41,610 nucleotides of DNA from CADCTB01 sp036269435 (GCA_036269435.1 DATASA010000068.1:1-41610), one strand, 5' to 3'; shown: positions 31,056 through 41,401, counted from the stretch's first letter. Made by a program: numbers and translations. Notes: generated by a model not told the origin, from the sequence alone.

Positions 31056-32294
31056 CTACGCCGAGTGCAGCGCGGCCCGGGCCGCGCCGACCACGTACAG
31101 CGAGCCGGTCACGTGCACGAGCTCCTCGGGGCCGGCGAGGGCGAGGGCGGTGGCGATGGCCTCCGACACCGACGTCGCCTCCTCGGTGGCCACGCCGAGC
31201 GCGCGCGCCGCTTCGGCGACGGTGGCCGCGGCCAGAGCTCGGGGCGACGGCGGGGGGCAGGCGACGACCAGGCGGGCGCCGGCCGCGTCGAACGAGCGGA
31301 GCATCTCGTCCGGATCCCGGCCCTCGAGCAGGCCGATCACCAGGATGCGACCGCGCATCGCGGGGCCGAACGTCTCCTGGAGCGCGGCTGTAGCCGCGAC
31401 CGCGCCGGCCGGGTTGTGGGCGCCGTCCAACACGCAGAGCGGATGCCGGCTGACCACCTCCAGACGCCCGGGGAGCCGGAGCCCGGCGAACGCTTCGGCG
31501 ACCACCTCCTGCGCCAGCGGCGCTCCGAAGAAGGCCTCGGCCGCGGCCAGGGCCACCGCGGCGTTGTCGCCCTGGAACGACCCGTGGACCGGGAGGTACA
31601 CGTCGTCGTACGTCGCTCCGGGGGTCGAGAGGTCGACCAGCCGACCGTCGTGGGCGAGGCGGTTGGCGCCGCAGCGGAAATCCGAGCCGCGGATCCAGGT
31701 CTCGGCCGCGCCCGCGGCCCGGAAGATCGCCAGCAGCTCGGGATCCGTTTCCGCCACGACGAGCGTCGCCCCCGGCTTCACGATGCCGGATTTCTCGGTG
31801 GCGATGTCGGTGAGCGCCGGCCCGATCGTCTCGGCGTGGTCGAGGGCGACGTTGGTGACCACCGCCACCTGGCCGTCGGCGACGTTGGTGGCGTCCCACC
31901 GACCGCCCAGGCCGACCTCGACGACGGCCACGTCGACGGCGATGTCGGCGAACCACCGGAACGCGGCGGCGGTGAGGATCTCGAAGTACGTCGGCGGCGA
32001 CTCGAGCATGGGTTCCAGCTCGGCCACCGCGCCGATGACTTCGGCCAGCGCGTCGTCGGCGATCGGCTCGCCGCTCCACGCCATCCGCTCGTTCAGGCGC
32101 TCGAGGTGCGGGCTCGTGTAGGTGCCGACGTTGAGGCCGCGCGCCGCCAACAGCGCGGTGACCATGCGGGCCACCGAACCCTTGCCGTTCGTGCCCGTGA
32201 TGTGGATGACCGGGTAGCTCCGCTGCGGGTCGCCCATGAGGTCCATGAGCTGGGAGACGCGATCCAGCCGGCGCGCCGCGGCGCGAGGCGCCAC
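31056..32294 (-). CDS. folC: Folylpolyglutamate/dihydrofolate synthase FolC
   Basis: A Mur-ligase-family enzyme adding glutamate to folates. It has the P-loop ITGTNGKGSVARM, EVGLGGRWDATN and LDGAHNPAG. GTG 32294 is the only normal start codon in this frame, but the family-like residues LEAALAYLAGHVNLE lie upstream of it (32298-32345). The real start is therefore probably a CTG at 32349-32357 or another rare codon; the true protein would be about 430 aa. The gene is separated by 3 bp or less from the end of the gene at 32360. Confidence 0.92.
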   Translation of the reverse strand: MAPRAAARRLDRVSQLMDLMGDPQRSYPVIHITGTNGKGSVARMVTALLAARGLNVGTYTSPHLERLNERMAWSGEPIADDALAEVIGAVAELEPMLESPPTYFEILTAAAFRWFADIAVDVAVVEVGLGGRWDATNVADGQVAVVTNVALDHAETIGPALTDIATEKSGIVKPGATLVVAETDPELLAIFRAAGAAETWIRGSDFRCGANRLAHDGRLVDLSTPGATYDDVYLPVHGSFQGDNAAVALAAAEAFFGAPLAQEVVAEAFAGLRLPGRLEVVSRHPLCVLDGAHNPAGAVAATAALQETFGPAMRGRILVIGLLEGRDPDEMLRSFDAAGARLVVACPPPSPRALAAATVAEAARALGVATEEATSVSEAIATALALAGPEELVHVTGSLYVVGAARAALHSA

Positions 32295-32359
32295 CTCGCG
32301 TTCCAGGTTGACGTGGCCGGCGAGGTACGCCAGCGCGGCCTCGAGGTCCAGGCCCAGCG

Positions 32360-32785
32360 CTAGCTGGCCAGCTTGTGGCGCCCGACCTCGACCAGGTGCC
32401 CGGCCGAGTCCCGCGTGGCCTCGGCGGCGTGGACGGCCCGGCGGCGGGCCTTCCGGGCCTTGCGCCCTGTGACCTTGGCCGCCTTGAGCGCGGCCTTCCG
32501 GGCTTTGCGCGACTGCTTCTCGATGGCGGGCCGGGCGGCCCGCGCCGCCTCGACCAGGGCGCCGGCGCTGACCATCGACGCCAGCTTCATGCGCCGCTTC
32601 AGCTTGCGCTTGGCCCGCCGGTCGAACACGAGACCCACGGTGCCGCCGGCGAGGGCGCCGCAGCCGGCACCCTTGGCGGCCTTGGCCGGCATGGCCCCCC
32701 CGGACTCGCCACCCTTCGATCGGGCCGCCGCCGCTCCGGCGCCGATCGCGGCACCGAGGAGGGTGAATTTGATCGCTTTCCCCAT
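32360..32785 (-). CDS. Small basic Gly/Ala/Lys-rich protein (141 aa)
   Basis: A 141-aa protein. Its N-terminus has glycine-zipper-like hydrophobic segments (FTLLGAAIGAGAAAA; GAGCGALAGGTVGLVF). A strongly basic Lys/Arg/Ala-rich second half follows (for example KARKAALKAAKVTGRKARK), resembling nucleic-acid-binding tails of histone-like proteins. It could sit at the membrane and touch nucleic acid; no family is recognised. It lies between clpX and folC on the same strand. Confidence 0.6.
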   Translation of the reverse strand: MGKAIKFTLLGAAIGAGAAAARSKGGESGGAMPAKAAKGAGCGALAGGTVGLVFDRRAKRKLKRRMKLASMVSAGALVEAARAARPAIEKQSRKARKAALKAAKVTGRKARKARRRAVHAAEATRDSAGHLVEVGRHKLAS

Positions 32786-32834
32786 GGGGCCAGCCTAACG
32801 GAGATGGGCCCGCTCAGCCCTCGGCCCGTGGCCG

Positions 32835-32917
32835 GTCAGGACGCGGTGTCGATGGCGTCCCGTCAGGACGCGGGTGTCGATGGCGTCCCGTCAGGACGCG
32901 GTGTCGATGGCGTCCCG

Positions 32918-32930
<13 letters not shown>
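32835..32930. repeat. 27-28 bp tandem repeat at the clpX 3' end
   Basis: The unit begins GTCAGGACGCGGTGTCGATG and recurs at 32835, 32862 and 32890, with a partial fourth copy from 32917. That partial copy contains the clpX stop codon. Spacings are 27, 28 and 27 bp. The repeats lie in the clpX to next-gene gap and repeat the sequence around the stop codon, suggesting slippage or duplication of the gene end. Confidence 0.9.
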
Positions 32931-34195
<1,265 letters not shown>

Positions 34196-34211
34196 GTCCC
34201 TCCTGCCCCTC

Positions 34212-34943
34212 TCAGCTGACGCCCGCGACCTGCGGCACCTGGGCCAGCTCGCGGGTCAGGATGACTTCGTCGACGATGCCATAGTCTTTAGCTTCGTCGG
34301 CGTTCATGATGAAGTCGCGGTCGGTGTCCTTGTGGACCTTCTCGATCGACTGGCCGGTGTGGAAGGCCAGGACCCGCTCCAGGAGCTCCCGCATGCGGGT
34401 GATCTCCTTGGCCTGGATCTCGATGTCGGAAGCCTGTCCTCCGGCGCCGCTGTAGGGCTGGTGGATCAGGATCCGGGCGTGGGGGAGGCAGTGGCGCTTG
34501 CCCTTGGTACCGGCCGCCAGCAGCACCGCTGCGGCTGACGCGGCCTGGCCCATGCAGTAGGTGGCGATCTCCGGCTTGATGAACTGCATGGTGTCATAGA
34601 TGGCGAACAGCCCGGTGATCTCACCGCCCGGGGAGTTGATGTAGAGGTTGATGTCCTTGTCCGCGTCCTCGGACTCGAGGTGCAGGAACTGGGCCATGAT
34701 CAGGTTGGCGACGGTGTCGTCGATCGGCGTGCCCAGGAAGATGATGCGGTCCTTCAGGAGGCGGGAGAAGATGTCGAACGCCCGCTCGCCCCGGTTGGTC
34801 TGCTCGATCACCGTGGGAACCATGTAGTTGTAGATCTTCTGGGCGCTGAGAACCTCCGCTCCGCGTCGGCTCTCGCCTGTCCTCGTGGCGTCCAGCAGCT
34901 GGGCTGCCGTGCGGATCTCGTGCAGCGTGTCGGGTGCGATCAC
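34212..34943 (-). CDS. clpP: ATP-dependent Clp protease proteolytic subunit ClpP
   Basis: A serine protease with the catalytic Ser in MGQAASAAA, His in LPHARILIHQP and Asp in the TDRDF segment. From GTG 34943 it has 243 aa and about 40 extra residues before the usual ClpP start; that GTG overlaps the trigger factor stop. An internal ATG (34823, MVPTVIEQ) matches the normal N-terminus of the family. Only one clpP lies between tig and clpX, whereas many actinobacteria have clpP1-clpP2 in tandem. Confidence 0.95.
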   Translation of the reverse strand: MIAPDTLHEIRTAAQLLDATRTGESRRGAEVLSAQKIYNYMVPTVIEQTNRGERAFDIFSRLLKDRIIFLGTPIDDTVANLIMAQFLHLESEDADKDINLYINSPGGEITGLFAIYDTMQFIKPEIATYCMGQAASAAAVLLAAGTKGKRHCLPHARILIHQPYSGAGGQASDIEIQAKEITRMRELLERVLAFHTGQSIEKVHKDTDRDFIMNADEAKDYGIVDEVILTRELAQVPQVAGVS

Positions 34944-36313
34944 TCAGGGGTCTCCTGCTCAGTACTCGGGACCTCGGCGTTGGCCTCGTCGTCGGCGCCT
35001 TCAGGGCTTTCGAGGCTGGGTGTCAGCTGCGACCGGTCGATGACCTGACCCTCCTCGTCGACGAACTCGGTGTGGGCGATGAGCCACTCCAACGCCTTGG
35101 TCTTCCTGATTCCCGAGCGTACCGCGGGCAACTGGTCTTCGTTCTCGAGCTGCGTGCGCATGGCGGCGGGCTTCACCTTGCGCTGGCGGGCCAGATCCTC
35201 GATCTCCTGGTCGACCTCTTCCTCGGCCACATCGAGCCCCTCGGCCTCGGCGACGGCCCGCAGGCCGAGGTCCGCCTTGACCGCGTCCGTGGCCTCCGTG
35301 CGGAGCTGGTTGACGAACTCCTCCTGGGAGTCGCCGACCGATTCGAGGAACCGGGCCAGGTCGATGCCCTGGTGGCTGAGGCGGTGGGAGAGCGACTGCA
35401 GGCGCCGCTCCATCTCCGGGGCGATGAGGGCTTCGGTGATCGGCTCGTCGACCAGCTCGACCAATGCCTCCAGCACCTTGTCCCGTACCTGGAGGGCGGC
35501 CTCGAGCCGGCGGACGGCCTCCAACTCGTTGCGGTAGTTGGCTCGCAGCTCATCGACGGTGTCGAACTCGGACGCCTCCCCCGCCCACTCGTCGGTGACC
35601 TCGGGGAGAACCTTCTCCCGCACCTCCTTCACGAGGACGCGGAACGTGACCTCGCCCACCTGCTCGTGGTGGACGCCGAACTCGAGGATGTCGCCGGCCT
35701 TGGCCCCCCGCAGGTGCTCGTCCATCTCGGGGCCGAAGCGGCCGGAGCCGACCTCGTAGAGCTCGTCGTCGGCCGCGATGAGCGTTTCGGTGTTCTGGGT
35801 GACCTTGCGGTCGATGGAGACGTTGTCCCCGTCGGCGGCGGGCCGCGACACCGGCACCAGTTCGGCGAACTGCTCGCGGGTGCGGTCGACGCGGACGTCG
35901 ACGTCCTCGTCGGTGATGGTCAGGCTCGGCAGCACCACCCGCAGCCCGCCGTAGCCCGCCACCGTGACCGTCGGCATGATCTCGACCACCGCGTCGAAGG
36001 CCATGGTGGGGTCGGTGTCGTTGGACGTGATGTCGATCTCGGGCGCGGCGATGGGCTCGATGTCGTTCTCGCGCAACGCCCGCTCGTAGTAGCCGGGAAG
36101 GGCGTCGCGGATGGCTTCCTGGCGGGCGGCGTCGATGCCGACCCGGGCCTCCACGAGCCGTCGGGGAGCCTTGCCCGGCCGGAAGCCGGGGATGCGGACC
36201 TCTCTCGAGATCTTGCGGAAGGCGGCGTCGATCGCGGTGTCGAACTCGCTCTCGTCCAGCTCGACGGACAGTTTGACCTTGTTGCCCTCGAGGGGCTCGA
36301 CGGTGGTTTTCAC
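34940..36313 (-). CDS. tig: Trigger factor
   Basis: A 457-aa ribosome-associated chaperone/peptidyl-prolyl isomerase. The N-terminal ribosome-binding domain carries the signature GFRPGKAP, a PPIase domain follows in the middle, and a helical C-terminal domain ends in an acidic, disordered tail. GTG at 36313 is set by the family start MKTTVEPLEGN; a much longer open frame upstream overlaps the transglutaminase gene. It heads the tig-clpP-clpX unit and overlaps both neighbours by 4 bp. Confidence 0.96.
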   Translation of the reverse strand: MKTTVEPLEGNKVKLSVELDESEFDTAIDAAFRKISREVRIPGFRPGKAPRRLVEARVGIDAARQEAIRDALPGYYERALRENDIEPIAAPEIDITSNDTDPTMAFDAVVEIMPTVTVAGYGGLRVVLPSLTITDEDVDVRVDRTREQFAELVPVSRPAADGDNVSIDRKVTQNTETLIAADDELYEVGSGRFGPEMDEHLRGAKAGDILEFGVHHEQVGEVTFRVLVKEVREKVLPEVTDEWAGEASEFDTVDELRANYRNELEAVRRLEAALQVRDKVLEALVELVDEPITEALIAPEMERRLQSLSHRLSHQGIDLARFLESVGDSQEEFVNQLRTEATDAVKADLGLRAVAEAEGLDVAEEEVDQEIEDLARQRKVKPAAMRTQLENEDQLPAVRSGIRKTKALEWLIAHTEFVDEEGQVIDRSQLTPSLESPEGADDEANAEVPSTEQETPE

Positions 36314-38328
36314 GGCTCCGGGATTGTAGGCCCCTGCGCCGGCCGCGGAGGGGTGCTGCGCCGGAACCTGCGTACCGGGGCGGCGTGCGAGGCCTCGCGC
36401 AGGACGCGCTCCGCCCGGTCCCGGTCCTCGGGAGAAACGTCGCGCCGCGACCAGGCCGCGGCGGTGACCACGGCGCCGACTTCGACCAGGCGGGGGTCGG
36501 GCAGAACGGTCCGGGCCAGGCCGTCGGCGTACTCCACGGGCGTCTCGTGCGGCTCCTTCGGGCGACCCCGTGCCGTGCCGGCCCGCTCGAGCCGGGCGAA
36601 GAAGCGGGTCGCCCACGGCTCGGCCGCCCGACGGCGCCACCGGTGTAGCGCCCGCCACGCCAACCAACCGCCGAGGGCGAGGGCGACCAGCACGAGGAGC
36701 GGCCAGAGCTGGCGGGCCAGGCGCTCGAGACGCGACCACAGGGCGTTGTCGGAGGCGCCCGGCGGCGGGGCCAGCCCGGTGGGGTCGAACCGGTGCCAGC
36801 CCACCCCCGGGAACCACACCTCGACCCACGCGTGCCCGTCCCGTCCCCGGACCACGAAGTCCCCGGTGAGCCCGTCGCGTGTACCGGGGAGGTACCCGAC
36901 GGCCAGGCGGGCCGGGACGCCGACCGAGCGGAGCATGACGACCATGGCCGTCGCCGACCGTTCGGCGGGCCCGGACCGGTCGGTCAGGAGAAACGTCTCG
37001 ATCGGGTCGGCGCCCGCAGGGACCGCCGGCGCGGTCCGGGTGACGCGGGTGTTGTCCTGCAGCCACGCCTCGACGGCGCGGGCCCGGTCGTAGGTGGTGG
37101 CCGCGCCGGCCGTGAGCTGCTGGGCCAGTGCCGTGACCGGTGAGGGCACCGCCGGCAACTGGAGGTAGGCGTCGGCGACCCGCTGCTCGATGGCCGACGA
37201 CGGGTCGTCCAGCCCGTCCGCCGCTCGCAGCGTGGCCGGGTCGGCGTCGGCCCGGATGCTTTCGACGACGTAGGTGTCACCCTTTCCCAGCACCGGGTCC
37301 GGCCGGAGCGATTCGTCGGCGCCGACCGAGACACCGCCGCCGGCGACGGTCACCCACTCCGGACGGGCCGCGGCCGGCAGCACCGAGGCGACGGCCGCCT
37401 GGATCGTCACCCGTTGGACGAACGCGGCGCGGTTGGACACCGCGGCGACGTCGCCGATGCCGGGCCGGACGAAGGTCCGGTCGGCTGCGCCGGGCCGGAA
37501 CCGGGGTGAGCCGTTGTCCAGCGGATCCGCCGAACGGGTCCACGCCTCGCCGTCCCAGTGGTCGTACGTCGTCACCCGCCACAGGTCCGGGCCCGGCGCC
37601 GAGACGCGGAACAGCACGGCGTTGCTCGGCGTGCCCTTCGCCGCGCCGACGTCGAGCCGGTCGGATCCGCCCAGTGCCGGCTGCGGGTTCGGGCGCGAGG
37701 ACCGGCCGTTGCCCCGCTGGGGGCTGCCGCCGCCCGGGGGCGGAGGGAGCAGCGAGGCGGCGACCGCGGCGAGGAGCCCGGCGACGGCCAGCACGGCGAC
37801 CGCTTCGGCACCCACCCGTCGGCGCTCGGTGGTCGCCGGGCCACCCAGCCGGCGGGCGCCCGCCGCGGCCAGGCGGTTGGTGGCGACCACCCCGGCGGCG
37901 AGGGCGACGAGGGCTCCGTAGAGCGCCCAGTCGGCGCGCGTCGGGCCGACCGCCGCCCCGAGCAGGCTGCCCGCGCACACCACCAGGCAGTACCGCAGCA
38001 CCGCGGGCTCCGGCCACAGCAGCCCGAGCACGGCGACGGCCAGGGGCAGCAGCCGCGCCACCGCGCTCACGTGCTGGCCGTTGGTCCACCCGGCGAGGAA
38101 CAGCGCGCCTCCACCGGCGACCGTCACCGCGGTCAGCACGACGGCGTCCTTGCCCGCCGGCAGCACCCGCAGCGCCGGCCGACGAGCCGCGGTGGCCAGG
38201 ACGCCGACGGCCAGGGCGGCGGCGAGGACGACCGGCGGCACGCCGAGGGCGCCGACGCCGGCGCCGCCCTGGGCGGTCGCCGAGAACCACGCGGCCAGGG
38301 CGACCGCCAGCGCGGCTAGGACGGCCAC
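36310..38328 (-). CDS. Transglutaminase-like membrane protein (TgpA type), catalytic Cys absent
   Basis: A 672-aa protein. Several N-terminal membrane helices (about residues 1-185, DUF3488-like) precede an external transglutaminase-like domain (about 400-520), a membrane helix near 545-565 (PLLVLVALALGGWLAW) and a cytoplasmic DUF4129-like tail. The domain keeps the HAWVEVWFPG His and FDPTG Asp, but residue 455 is Ala (SGPAERSATAM) where the family has its catalytic Cys. It probably lacks amidase or protease activity. GTG at 38328 overlaps the DUF58 gene. TgpA, DUF58 and MoxR are a standard trio. Confidence 0.87.
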   Translation of the reverse strand: MAVLAALAVALAAWFSATAQGGAGVGALGVPPVVLAAALAVGVLATAARRPALRVLPAGKDAVVLTAVTVAGGGALFLAGWTNGQHVSAVARLLPLAVAVLGLLWPEPAVLRYCLVVCAGSLLGAAVGPTRADWALYGALVALAAGVVATNRLAAAGARRLGGPATTERRRVGAEAVAVLAVAGLLAAVAASLLPPPPGGGSPQRGNGRSSRPNPQPALGGSDRLDVGAAKGTPSNAVLFRVSAPGPDLWRVTTYDHWDGEAWTRSADPLDNGSPRFRPGAADRTFVRPGIGDVAAVSNRAAFVQRVTIQAAVASVLPAAARPEWVTVAGGGVSVGADESLRPDPVLGKGDTYVVESIRADADPATLRAADGLDDPSSAIEQRVADAYLQLPAVPSPVTALAQQLTAGAATTYDRARAVEAWLQDNTRVTRTAPAVPAGADPIETFLLTDRSGPAERSATAMVVMLRSVGVPARLAVGYLPGTRDGLTGDFVVRGRDGHAWVEVWFPGVGWHRFDPTGLAPPPGASDNALWSRLERLARQLWPLLVLVALALGGWLAWRALHRWRRRAAEPWATRFFARLERAGTARGRPKEPHETPVEYADGLARTVLPDPRLVEVGAVVTAAAWSRRDVSPEDRDRAERVLREASHAAPVRRFRRSTPPRPAQGPTIPEP

Positions 38329-39302
38329 GAGTCCCCGGTCGGGGTGACCGACACGACGGCGATCCGGGCCGTCCCGGCCGGCCCGGCTGTCGCGGCGGCA
38401 TGAGGGCGCCCCCGCGACGCCCGCGCCAGCCGGTGATTCACGTCCGAGGCCGGTCCCACCGCCGCGGTCACCGACCCCGCGGGCTCGGCCGTCGCCAGGA
38501 CCACCTCGTAGCCGCGTCGCAGGCCTTCGTACGCGTACCAGGCGGCCCGGGCCGCGGCCTTCTCGCCGGCGTCGCCACCGCCGCCGAGGTCGAGGGACAC
38601 GACGAGTCGGGGCGCGCCGGGCTCCTCCACCTCTTTGACCACGAGCTCGCCGCGGCGGGCGGTGGACGGCCAGTGCACCCGGCCGGCGGGGTCGCCCGGG
38701 ACGTAGTCGCGCACGCCACGGACGACGTCGCCCACCGCCGCGTGCCGGGGCCCGCCGTCGCCCCACGCGCCGAAGAGCTCCGGGAACGGATGGGGCGGGG
38801 CGAAGGGCCGCGGTCCGACCGCGAGTGGGTGGGGCAGCGGCGTCCGCAGACGCCGGGCGCAGCCGGCTAGGCCCGACAGGCCGGTCCCGACGACCTCCAC
38901 GACGACCTCGCTGACCACCTCGCGCCGCTGGCCGAAGCCGAACAGGGGCCCCGAGGTGGACGGCTCGCCGACCAGGAACTCCGAGTCGGCGAAGGCTCGT
39001 ACCCGGAAGGGCAGGGCCGGTCCCGTCAGCGAAAGGGTGAAGGGGACGGCGTCGCCGACGAAGGCGTCGGTGGGCACGGCCTCGACGGTCGCCCGCACCC
39101 GCCGGGTGCTCACGGTCGCCCACACCAGGTCGAGCGCCAGCGCGGCGAGTGGCGCGAAGCAGACGAACAGCGCCAGTCGCGAGCCGGTGGTCCTCCACGT
39201 GTTCCAGGCGACCGCGGCCACGACCAGGGCGCCCGCCGTTCCCAGCGTGGGCCGGATCTGGCGGTCCCAGCCCGCGTCCGGAGGTGGTTGGCGGGTGCTC
39301 AC
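38316..39302 (-). CDS. DUF58 domain-containing protein
   Basis: A 328-aa protein with two N-terminal membrane helices (about 20-60), a beta-rich segment and the DUF58 core VRDYVPGDPAGRVHWPSTARRG, normally found with MoxR ATPases in protein maturation units. GTG at 39302 starts 16 bp after the MoxR gene. The 3' end overlaps the transglutaminase-like gene by 13 bp. It is probably membrane-bound and acts with MoxR; the exact role is unknown. Confidence 0.9.
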   Translation of the reverse strand: MSTRQPPPDAGWDRQIRPTLGTAGALVVAAVAWNTWRTTGSRLALFVCFAPLAALALDLVWATVSTRRVRATVEAVPTDAFVGDAVPFTLSLTGPALPFRVRAFADSEFLVGEPSTSGPLFGFGQRREVVSEVVVEVVGTGLSGLAGCARRLRTPLPHPLAVGPRPFAPPHPFPELFGAWGDGGPRHAAVGDVVRGVRDYVPGDPAGRVHWPSTARRGELVVKEVEEPGAPRLVVSLDLGGGGDAGEKAAARAAWYAYEGLRRGYEVVLATAEPAGSVTAAVGPASDVNHRLARASRGRPHAAATAGPAGTARIAVVSVTPTGDSWPS

Positions 39303-39318
39303 CGTCCGGGCGCCGACA

Positions 39319-40272
39319 TCAGGCCGTCGGCGCGGGGACAGTGTCCAACAGCTCGGCCACGAGCCGGCGGGTCGGCTCGGTGCCGCGCCGGGCCACCGCG
39401 CCCAGCCGGTGGGCGAGCACGGGCACGGCGACGGCCTTCACGTCGTCGGGGGCGACGAAGTCCCGCCCCCCGATCACGGCGAACGCCTTGGCCACCTGCA
39501 GCAGGATGCGGGCGGCGCGCGGGCTGGCCCCGTGGTCGAGGTCGGGATGGGCCCGCGTGGCGTCGACGACGTCCAGGACGTAGTCGGCGACGGCGGCGTT
39601 CACGTAGGTGGCGTCGACCTCCGCCATGGCCGCCAGCACGTCGTCGCCGTCGACCACCGGCTCGAGCTGGTCGAGGGCGACCGGGCCGCCGTCGCCCCGC
39701 AGCAGCGCCCGCTCGGCGTCGCGCCCGGGCAGTCCGAGGGTGACGACCAGGGCGAAGCGGTCGCTCTGGCCCTCCACCAGCGGAAAGGTCCCGACGTCGC
39801 CGTAGGGGTTCTGGGTGGCGATCACGAAGAACGGTGCCGGGAGGGGGTGCGGCGTGCCGTCGACCGTCACCTGGTTCTCGGCCATGGCCTCCAGGAGCGC
39901 GGACTGGGCCCTGGGGGTGGCCCGGTTGATCTCGTCGACCAGGACGACGTTGTGGAAGATCGGGCCGGGGTGGAAGTCCCACGCACCGCGGCCCCGGTCG
40001 TAGACGGTCACGCCGGTGATGTCGGCGGGCATGAGGTCGGCCGTGCCTTGGATGCGCCCGGACGTCCCGCCGACCGAGCGGGCGAGGCTCTTGGCCAGCA
40101 GGGTCTTGCCCACGCCCGGGACGTCCTCGAGCAGCACGTGGCCGCCGGCCAGGAGCCCGGCGGCCACGAGGACGATCTCCTCCCGTTTGCCCAGAACGAC
40201 CGAGGCCACGCTGTCGACCAACGATCGGGCGACCGCGGACGCGGGAAGGGCCATCTCCTCATTGTCGGCCAC
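39319..40272 (-). CDS. MoxR-family AAA+ ATPase
   Basis: A 317-aa MoxR ATPase with Walker A GVGKTLLAKSLAR and Walker B LVDEINRATPRAQSALLEAM, thought to act as a chaperone in metal-cofactor or complex assembly. Paired with DUF58 and transglutaminase-like genes, as is typical. GTG at 40272 is used here; an ATG six codons in is an alternative start. Confidence 0.93.
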   Translation of the reverse strand: MADNEEMALPASAVARSLVDSVASVVLGKREEIVLVAAGLLAGGHVLLEDVPGVGKTLLAKSLARSVGGTSGRIQGTADLMPADITGVTVYDRGRGAWDFHPGPIFHNVVLVDEINRATPRAQSALLEAMAENQVTVDGTPHPLPAPFFVIATQNPYGDVGTFPLVEGQSDRFALVVTLGLPGRDAERALLRGDGGPVALDQLEPVVDGDDVLAAMAEVDATYVNAAVADYVLDVVDATRAHPDLDHGASPRAARILLQVAKAFAVIGGRDFVAPDDVKAVAVPVLAHRLGAVARRGTEPTRRLVAELLDTVPAPTA

Positions 40273-40278
40273 GACGGG

Positions 40279-40773
40279 CTACGACGTGACGAACTCCAGG
40301 CCGACCACGCTCTCCAGGGTCGCGCTCAGGGCGTGCAGGGAGACGGACCACGTCCGGTCGCCGACGATGCCGTCCGCGGCGACGCCACCCCAGGCCTGCA
40401 ACGCCTCCACCGACGCCTTGGTCCGGGGTCCGAAGACCTCGTCGACCGGGCCCGGCGCCGTCCCCCACTGCCCGGGTGCGCCATTGGTGAGGACGTTCTG
40501 CAGCCGCGCCACCACCAACCCGGTCGAGCCCTCCTGCAACGTCGGCATCGGGCCGCCGTCGGGCAAGGCCGCCCACGTGTCCGGGCCGACGACGCCGTCG
40601 GCCTGCAGTCCGGCCCCCTGCTGGAACCCGGTGACCGCGGCCTCGGTCGCCGGGCCGAAGATGCCGTCGACGACCAGCCCCAGGTCCGGTGTGCGCCGCA
40701 GCGCCCGTTGCGCCCGGCGGACGACGTCCCCGGTGGCGCCGGGACCGATCGTCGGTTGCCCTGGGTTCGACAC
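40279..40773 (-). CDS. Peptidoglycan-binding domain protein (two PG_binding_1 repeats)
   Basis: A 164-aa protein with two peptidoglycan-binding repeats (about residues 12-70 and 83-147), each with the pattern GDVVRRAQRAL ... VDGIFGPATEAAV ... DGVVGPDTW. It has no clear signal peptide and no catalytic domain, so it may be exported by another route or act in the cytoplasm. ATG at 40773. It lies 6 bp upstream of the MoxR start; no ribosome-binding site was clear. Confidence 0.85.
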   Translation of the reverse strand: MSNPGQPTIGPGATGDVVRRAQRALRRTPDLGLVVDGIFGPATEAAVTGFQQGAGLQADGVVGPDTWAALPDGGPMPTLQEGSTGLVVARLQNVLTNGAPGQWGTAPGPVDEVFGPRTKASVEALQAWGGVAADGIVGDRTWSVSLHALSATLESVVGLEFVTS

Positions 40774-41401
40774 GTCGACCCCCTTCTCCGGCGGCGGGAC
40801 GTCGCCGGCTTCGAACGCCGTCGCCCGCCCGTGTTCCCGCCGCCGACGCTACCCCGGGCGGCCGATCACCGCGATGGTGGGCCGGATGACGCATGGCCTC
40901 CCGGTAGGTGGCGATCGTGTGGGGCTCCTCTGTCCCTACTACCGGTGTGATTTGCGGCAGGACGCGTCAGATGCCGGTGACTGGGGGACTGGGGCGGGCC
41001 CTAGCGCGCGTGATCTGGCGTCTGGGACAAGGAGAGCCTGGCAAACCAAATCCCCGAATCGAGCGCGTGCCGACCACGAGGCAGGTGAGGTGGTCGCCGC
41101 AATGTTGCTCCGTCGGGTCGTAGACGATCGAGGGGCCCGAGATCTACGTGTTGGGTACATGTCTCGGTTGGCGAAGCGTAAGGGCGACCGGCGCGATCCC
41201 CTGGGGCTCCGTCCGTACATGACGATCCCCTGTGAGGCGGGTGTCACCGAGCTATCGGGAACTAGTCAGGGGTCGGCCCGCGCACCATCAGGGCGGCCGG
41301 GGGGCGGTAGTCCGCCCGGCGCCTCGCGCACGGCCAGAAGTTTCTGCGTGGCAACGCTGGTGGCAACGTCCGTGGCAACACAGGGTCGTCATCGTGGCGG
41401 C
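40774..41401. other. Unassigned region of different composition
   Basis: About 630 bp with no recognised gene. It is less GC-rich than its surroundings and has unusual codons in every frame. One forward frame stays open from at least 40874 (ATG) to the window end without a stop, but its third-position GC is lower than in neighbouring genes and I recognise no domain. Other features are a strong CCGGGGGGCGG/CCGCCCGG hairpin around 41296-41320 and a 12-bp repeat at 41348. It could be a junction of a mobile element or a degraded gene. Confidence 0.4.
41348..41383. repeat. 12-bp tandem repeat, three copies
   Basis: Three units at 41348, 41360 and 41372, each starting GTGGCAAC. In the open forward frame they read Val-Ala-Thr-x. 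They lie just before the partial gene at the right edge. Confidence 0.8.

Noticed and set aside
36314..37066. Trigger factor starting far upstream at 37066
   Set aside because: The extra residues are the transglutaminase gene in another frame; the family N-terminus is at 36313.
36310..39198. Transglutaminase gene starting as far as 39198
   Set aside because: The upstream part is the DUF58 gene read in another frame; membrane helices and homology begin at GTG 38328.
41000..41340. tRNA, tmRNA or other structured RNA at the right edge
   Set aside because: No T-loop-like GTTCGA pattern, acceptor pairing or CCA end could be found; only isolated hairpins.
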